A stretch of 64,000 bases of DNA from Streptomyces sp. MNU76. Lineage in GTDB: Bacteria; Actinomycetota; Actinomycetes; Streptomycetales; Streptomycetaceae. The notes beneath the pieces were generated by a model. That model was not told where the DNA came from. It did no database searches and saw only the letters and a list, made by a program, of their open reading frames with translations. Of this stretch, positions 60,245 to 64,000 are shown piece by piece. Position 1 is the first letter of the stretch; each line of letters opens with the position of its first letter. Both the position numbers and the translations under genes were made by a program. Location: contig NZ_JAJKLK010000024.1 of NCBI RefSeq assembly GCF_020982545.1, forward strand, positions 310,001-374,000. The letters run 5' to 3'.

Positions 60245-61270
60245 ATGATGTTCGGGCGGAGGGGGAGGCAGCGGTTCCTGGAGGCCGTCGCCGGCTTCGA
60301 CGCCGCTGTGCGGGAGCGCGACGGCGCCCGGATCCAGCGCGCGTACCAGGAGATGCACCGGCGGTTCGAGGGCGCGGCGGAGCACGAGATCGCCCAGGCG
60401 GCGCCCCGGCTGGTCGCGTTGCTGCCGGAGCTGCCCGCCGGGCCCGACACCATGGTCGCCATCGTGATCGGCGCCTGCGTCGAACGGGGCGCCGACCCGG
60501 CCGACTGCGCGCCGGCGATCTTCCACGGGCTCGACTGGGCGCTCGGCGCCGCGGGGGAGTTCTGCGAGCGCTGGTCGGCCACCGGCGGCGGTGACTTCCC
60601 CGAACCCGACCACGGGGACCCCGACCCCTCGATCGTCGAACGGGTCGGCATGGAGGCGGCCCTCGGCTGGTGGCTGCTCCCGCGCTGGGAGATGGCGGCC
60701 GTCGCCCTGCTCAACCGTCCCGCCGTACGGACCGGCCTCGGTGCCGAGACCCGCGCACGGGTGTCCCGGGCGCTGCGGACCGTGGAGGAGGCGTCCGGGC
60801 ACGACGTCAAGTGCCTCGCGTACGCCCTGCTCGTGCTCGACGACGAGCCGCTGGTGGTGCTGCACCGGCCCAGCGGCACCGGGTACGCGATGCGGATGAG
60901 CGGCATCGGGGACAACTTCCAGCTCCACACCCTGCTCGCCGGGGTGCTCGTCGGCGGCGGGCACGTCGACGGGCGGGCGCCGTCCGAGAGGGAGGTCGCC
61001 GTGTGCCGGGACACCCCCGGGCAGGTACCGACGACCGGGGCCTTCAACCTCGTCACACCCGGCGGAGAGTGGGTGTGGAACGAGGGCACCCCCAGCGACA
61101 TCCCCGTCGTCGAGGGCGTACGGCTGCTGGTGCTCGATCCGCCGCCGTACGAGCGGAGCTGGCCCGCCGGGCGGTTCTTCCCCCGGATGACGGGCGAACT
61201 CGTCCTGGAGCGGGTCCTCGACGCCGATGAAACCCGCACGTGGCTCGGGGGTTGCGCCCCGGCCAGGTGA
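60245..61270 (+). CDS. Conserved hypothetical protein
   Basis: A 341-residue soluble protein: RFLEAVAGFDAAVRERDGAR at the start, ELPAGPDTMVAIVIGACVER, ATGGGDFPEPDHGDPDPSIV and LVTPGGEWVWNEGTPSDIPV, ending RTWLGGCAPAR. No signal peptide or membrane segment. I have seen such proteins in Streptomyces as hypotheticals only. GTAGGTAGG lies upstream. Low-GC bases at 60215-60235 suggest a promoter. Confidence 0.75.
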   Translation: MMFGRRGRQRFLEAVAGFDAAVRERDGARIQRAYQEMHRRFEGAAEHEIAQAAPRLVALLPELPAGPDTMVAIVIGACVERGADPADCAPAIFHGLDWALGAAGEFCERWSATGGGDFPEPDHGDPDPSIVERVGMEAALGWWLLPRWEMAAVALLNRPAVRTGLGAETRARVSRALRTVEEASGHDVKCLAYALLVLDDEPLVVLHRPSGTGYAMRMSGIGDNFQLHTLLAGVLVGGGHVDGRAPSEREVAVCRDTPGQVPTTGAFNLVTPGGEWVWNEGTPSDIPVVEGVRLLVLDPPPYERSWPAGRFFPRMTGELVLERVLDADETRTWLGGCAPAR

Positions 61271-61426
61271 CGTCCACCGGGACCGTTCCGTTCAGCAAGC
61301 GCACATCCGGGCTCCCGCCACCGGTCACACGAAGGCCAGACGGCATCGGAAGAACTGGGGCGGCGGACCGCACGTCCCCAGGTCCGCCCCTGACGCCGCC
61401 GAGTCGGCCCGTGACCGGGAGATGCC

Positions 61427-62195
61427 ATGACCGCCTCCACACTCGACAGCCCGCCCCAGTCGGCCGCCCCACCCGTTACCGCGTCACCCTGGCCCGCAGC
61501 GGGAGGACGTCCGCGCCGCGCAGCGGCTGCGGCACGACGTGTTCGCCGGAGAGCTGGGCGCCCTGCTGGCAGGCCCGCAGCCGGGGCTGGACGTCGACCC
61601 CTTCGACGCCTACTGCGACCACCTCCTCGTCCGCGACACCCTCACCGGCCAGGTCGTCGGCACCTACCGGCTGCTGCCGCCCGAGCGGGCCGCCGTCGCC
61701 GGACGGCTGTACTCCGAGGGCGAGTTCGACCTCGGCCGGATCGACGCCATCCGGCCCGGGCTGGTGGAGGTCGGCCGCTCCTGCGTCCACCCCGGCCACC
61801 GGGACGGCGCGGTCATCGGTCTCATCTGGGCCGGCATCGCCCGCTACATGCTCGACGGCGGCCACGAGTGGCTCGCCGGGTGCTGCTCCATCCCCCTCGC
61901 CGACGGCGGCACGCTCGCCACCGCCACCTGGGACCGGGTGCGGGACAAGCACCTGGCGCCCGAGGAGTACCGGGTACGGCCGCTGCTGCCCTGGATCCCG
62001 AACAACGAGACCCCCGCGTCCCGCACGGAGCTGCCGCCGCTGCTGCGCGGCTATCTGCGGCTCGGCGCCTGGGTCTGCGGCGAGCCCGCGCACGACCCGG
62101 ACTTCGGCGTCGCCGACCTCTACGTGCTGCTGTCGATGCGCCGGGTCAACGCCCGCTACCTGCGCCACTTCCTCTCCCTCGTCCCGGCGGCGTGA
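61427..62195 (+). pseudogene. olsB: OlsB-like GNAT acyltransferase, two frame changes near the 5' end as sequenced
   Basis: From about 61507 to 62195 the frame is intact: DVFAGELGALLAGPQPGLDV, DPFDAYCDHLLVRDTLTGQV, VGTYRLLPPERA and ARYMLDGGHEWLAGCCSIPL, typical of OlsB (ornithine N-acyltransferase). Before that, ATG 61427 (MTASTLDSPPQSAA) is in one frame, RYRVTLARSG in a second, and EDVRAAQRLRHDVF in the third; each step is one missing base (CCCC run near 61470 and GGG run near 61503). The gene is followed after 4 nt by an OlsA-type acyltransferase, so the two would make ornithine lipid. Indel errors are likely. Confidence 0.75.
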
Positions 62196-62199
62196 CCCG

Positions 62200-63063
62200 G
62201 TGAGCGTCTGGCTGCCGAGCGCGCCCTGCACCCCGGGGGCCTGCGTGGAGACGAGGGCGTCCCGCGCCGCCGTGCCCCGGGCCGCCGTCCGGTTCGCGGC
62301 GGTCGTGGCCCTGGTCCTCGTCGGGGTCCTGGTGAGCCTGGTCGGCCTGCGGCCCCCGGCCGGGGCCGTACGGCGATGGTCCCGGTGGGTCGTGCGGGCG
62401 TCGGGGGTGCGGGTACGGATCTCCGGCGCCGCCCCGCCCACCAGCGGGCTTCTCCTCGTCGCCAACCACGTCTCCTGGCTGGACATACCCCTGCTCGGCG
62501 CGGTGCGTCCGGCGCGGATGCTCGCCAAGGCGGACATCCGGGCGTGGCCGGTCGTGGGCGCTCTCGTCGCGCGCGGCGGAGTGCTGTTCATCGAGCGGGA
62601 CCGCATCCGCGCGCTGCCGGACACGGTCAGCCGCATCGCCGACGCCCTGCGCGGTGGTGCGGCCGTCGTCGCCTTCCCCGAGGGCAGCACCTGGTGCGGC
62701 CGCGGGCAGGGACGCTTCCGGCGGGCCGTGTTCCAGGCCGCGCTCGACGCCGACGTGCCCGTGCAGCCGGTCCGCGTCCGCTACCGGCTCGCCCGGGGCG
62801 GACCGAGCACCACGCCCGCCTACGTCGGGGACGACGCGCTGCTCACCTCCGTGTGGCGGGTGGTGACGGCACGCGACGTCGTCGCCGAGGTGGACGTACG
62901 GCCCGTCGTCCGCCCGGCCGACCACCTCGACCGGCGGGCGCTGGCGAGGGCCGCGCAGACGGCGGTGATCGACGTGGCGGCCATGGTCGCGCACGTGCCC
63001 GAAGTGAGCGGCGGGTGCCTGCCCGCTCAGCCGAGTCCCGCGATCCGGGCCAGCCTGGTGTAG
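62200..63063 (+). CDS. olsA: OlsA-like 1-acyl-sn-glycerol-3-phosphate acyltransferase (PlsC family)
   Basis: A 287-residue acyltransferase with an N-terminal helix (VRFAAVVALVLVGVLVSLVG), the catalytic HX4D motif in LLLVANHVSWLDIPLLG, GVLFIERDRI and VVAFPEGSTWCGRGQGRFRR (block III). It follows the OlsB-like gene by 4 nt (GTG 62200), so acylation of lyso-ornithine lipid is likely; a general lysophosphatidate role cannot be excluded. Its end overlaps the next gene by 37 nt on the other strand. Confidence 0.85.
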   Translation: MSVWLPSAPCTPGACVETRASRAAVPRAAVRFAAVVALVLVGVLVSLVGLRPPAGAVRRWSRWVVRASGVRVRISGAAPPTSGLLLVANHVSWLDIPLLGAVRPARMLAKADIRAWPVVGALVARGGVLFIERDRIRALPDTVSRIADALRGGAAVVAFPEGSTWCGRGQGRFRRAVFQAALDADVPVQPVRVRYRLARGGPSTTPAYVGDDALLTSVWRVVTARDVVAEVDVRPVVRPADHLDRRALARAAQTAVIDVAAMVAHVPEVSGGCLPAQPSPAIRASLV

Positions 63064-64000
63064 GAGTCCAGCAGCGCCTCGCGGTCGTACGTGCTGGTCG
63101 TCACCAGGACCTCCTGGGCGCCCGTCTCCTTGATCAACGACTCCAGTTCGTGCGTCACCTGCTCCTCGGTGCCGTACACCTGACCGGTCAGCCCGGCCTC
63201 GTAGAAGCCCCGCTCCCTGGCCGTCATCGTCCGCCGCTCGACCTCCTCCGCCGGGGCGAGCGGCGGGAACGTGCCATGGGTACGGGAGTGGGCCATGGCC
63301 CAGGCCTCGGGGAGCAGGATCCGGTGCGCCTCCTCCGGGGTGGCGGCGACGGCGATCGTGCCGGAGACGACGACGTACGGCTCCTCGGCCCACGCGGACG
63401 GACGGAAGCCCGCGCGGTAGCGGTCGATGCCGCGTCGCACCCGCTCGCGGTCGCGGAGATCGCCGATCACCATCGGCAGGCCCGCCCGCGCGGCGATGTC
63501 GGCGCCCTCGCCCATCGCGAGCACGAACGGGGGGACGGTCAGGCCCTCCGACGGGCGGGCGTGCACGCCGGTCGGGGAGGTGCCCCGGAACCAGGAGAGC
63601 AGCTCCTCCAGCTGGCCCGCGAAGTCGGCCGCTTCGGCGGCGTCCTTGTCCCGGCCGAGGGCCCGGCGTACGCCTTCCGTGAAGCCGACGGAGCGGCCGA
63701 GGCCCATGTCGATCCGGCCCGGGAACAGGGACGCGAGGACTCCGAACTGCTCCGCGACGATCAGGGGGCGGTGGTTGGGGAGCATGACGCCTCCGGTGCC
63801 CACGCGGATGGTACGGGTGGCGGCGGCCACGGCCGCGGCCAGGACGGTGGGGGCGGAGCCGGCCACTCCGGGGACGCCGTGGTGTTCCGACACCCAGAAG
63901 CGGTGGAATCCGAGCCGTTCCGCGTCCTTTGCCAGCCGGACGGTGTCCCGCAGGGCCTCGGGGTGGGGTGGTTCTCGCGGGTGCGGGAGCGGTCGAGGAC
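63027..64000 (-). CDS. LLM-class flavin-dependent oxidoreductase (luciferase-like), 5' end outside window
   Basis: The protein enters from the right edge (minus strand). FWVSEHHGVPGVAGSAPTVL and TIRVGTGGVMLPNHRPLIVA are the hallmark of LLM F420- or FMN-dependent enzymes, followed by FPGRIDMGLGRSVGFTEGVR and a C-terminal EELLSWF-like domain. A frame step seems to occur near 63960-63970 (VLDRSRTRE in one frame, PHPEALRDTVRLAKDAERLG in the next), probably one missing base. Substrate unknown; the group includes alkanal and small-molecule monooxygenases. Confidence 0.8.
   Translation of the reverse strand, partial: PRPLPHPREPPHPEALRDTVRLAKDAERLGFHRFWVSEHHGVPGVAGSAPTVLAAAVAAATRTIRVGTGGVMLPNHRPLIVAEQFGVLASLFPGRIDMGLGRSVGFTEGVRRALGRDKDAAEAADFAGQLEELLSWFRGTSPTGVHARPSEGLTVPPFVLAMGEGADIAARAGLPMVIGDLRDRERVRRGIDRYRAGFRPSAWAEEPYVVVSGTIAVAATPEEAHRILLPEAWAMAHSRTHGTFPPLAPAEEVERRTMTARERGFYEAGLTGQVYGTEEQVTHELESLIKETGAQEVLVTTSTYDREALLDSYTRLARIAGLG

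Noticed and set aside
1..64000. tRNA, rRNA, CRISPR arrays, replication origin, integrase/attachment sites
   Set aside because: I looked for cloverleaf-like ends, rRNA segments, regular repeats and recombinase genes and saw none that could be supported. A covariance-model search would be decisive for small RNAs.

Overview
The window is high-GC DNA with codon use, overlapping ATGA/GTGA gene junctions and gene content typical of Streptomyces. From about 23 kb onward the order (6PGDH, WS/DGAT, Fpg, ECF sigma/anti-sigma, repeat lipoprotein, PAS-GGDEF-EAL protein, LysR, sdhCAB) resembles, from memory, the SCO0922-SCO0975 part of the S. coelicolor left arm; this was not checked by alignment.

Region 1 (1-13.2 kb) is the right-hand part of a specialised-metabolite locus on the + strand. 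It holds the end of a TOMM leader-binding/cyclodehydratase protein, a CocE-type hydrolase, a YcaO protein, a SagB-like oxidoreductase and two fused permease-ATPase ABC half-transporters. A second block follows: a Y4yA-type PLP enzyme, a cysteine-synthase/rhodanese fusion, a SufS-like class V PLP enzyme with a candidate sulfur-carrying cysteine, and a SAM methyltransferase. Most junctions overlap by 4 nt, so this reads as one or two operons. No precursor peptide is visible; it may lie left of the window.

Region 2 (13.2-16.6 kb) is a zinc-starvation block: rpsN (zinc-independent S14), rpmF (zinc-independent L32) and a COG0523 GTPase, with a convincing Zur-type box upstream of rpmF and a weaker Zur-like box upstream of the methyltransferase. 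The biosynthetic locus may therefore be tied to zinc status.

Region 3 (16.6-23.2 kb) is a scar zone: a 169-bp near-palindromic MITE, a second half-copy, truncated genes (SpoIIE phosphatase tail, K+/H+ antiporter tail, FAD-linked oxidase, a nuclease-like protein), a frameshifted AbiEii-type pair, and one intact Na+/H+-type antiporter.

Region 4 (23.2-64 kb) is ordinary chromosome-arm content: panD, gnd, an Rpf-LysM-M23 wall hydrolase, glgA/glgC, WS/DGAT, SDR, amidase, a lipase maturation factor, a SpoIIE-type phosphatase, mutM, sigma/anti-sigma, a sortase with secreted wall-type proteins, a repeat lipoprotein, a c-di-GMP protein (rmdA-like), LysR-sdhCAB, an ornithine-lipid pair (olsB/olsA) and a partial flavin monooxygenase.

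A caveat runs through the window. At least eight genes carry single-base frame changes, several of them missing one base from a G or C run. Most of these are more likely sequencing or assembly indels than true gene loss. Genes cut off by rearrangement in region 3 are better candidates for real pseudogenes.
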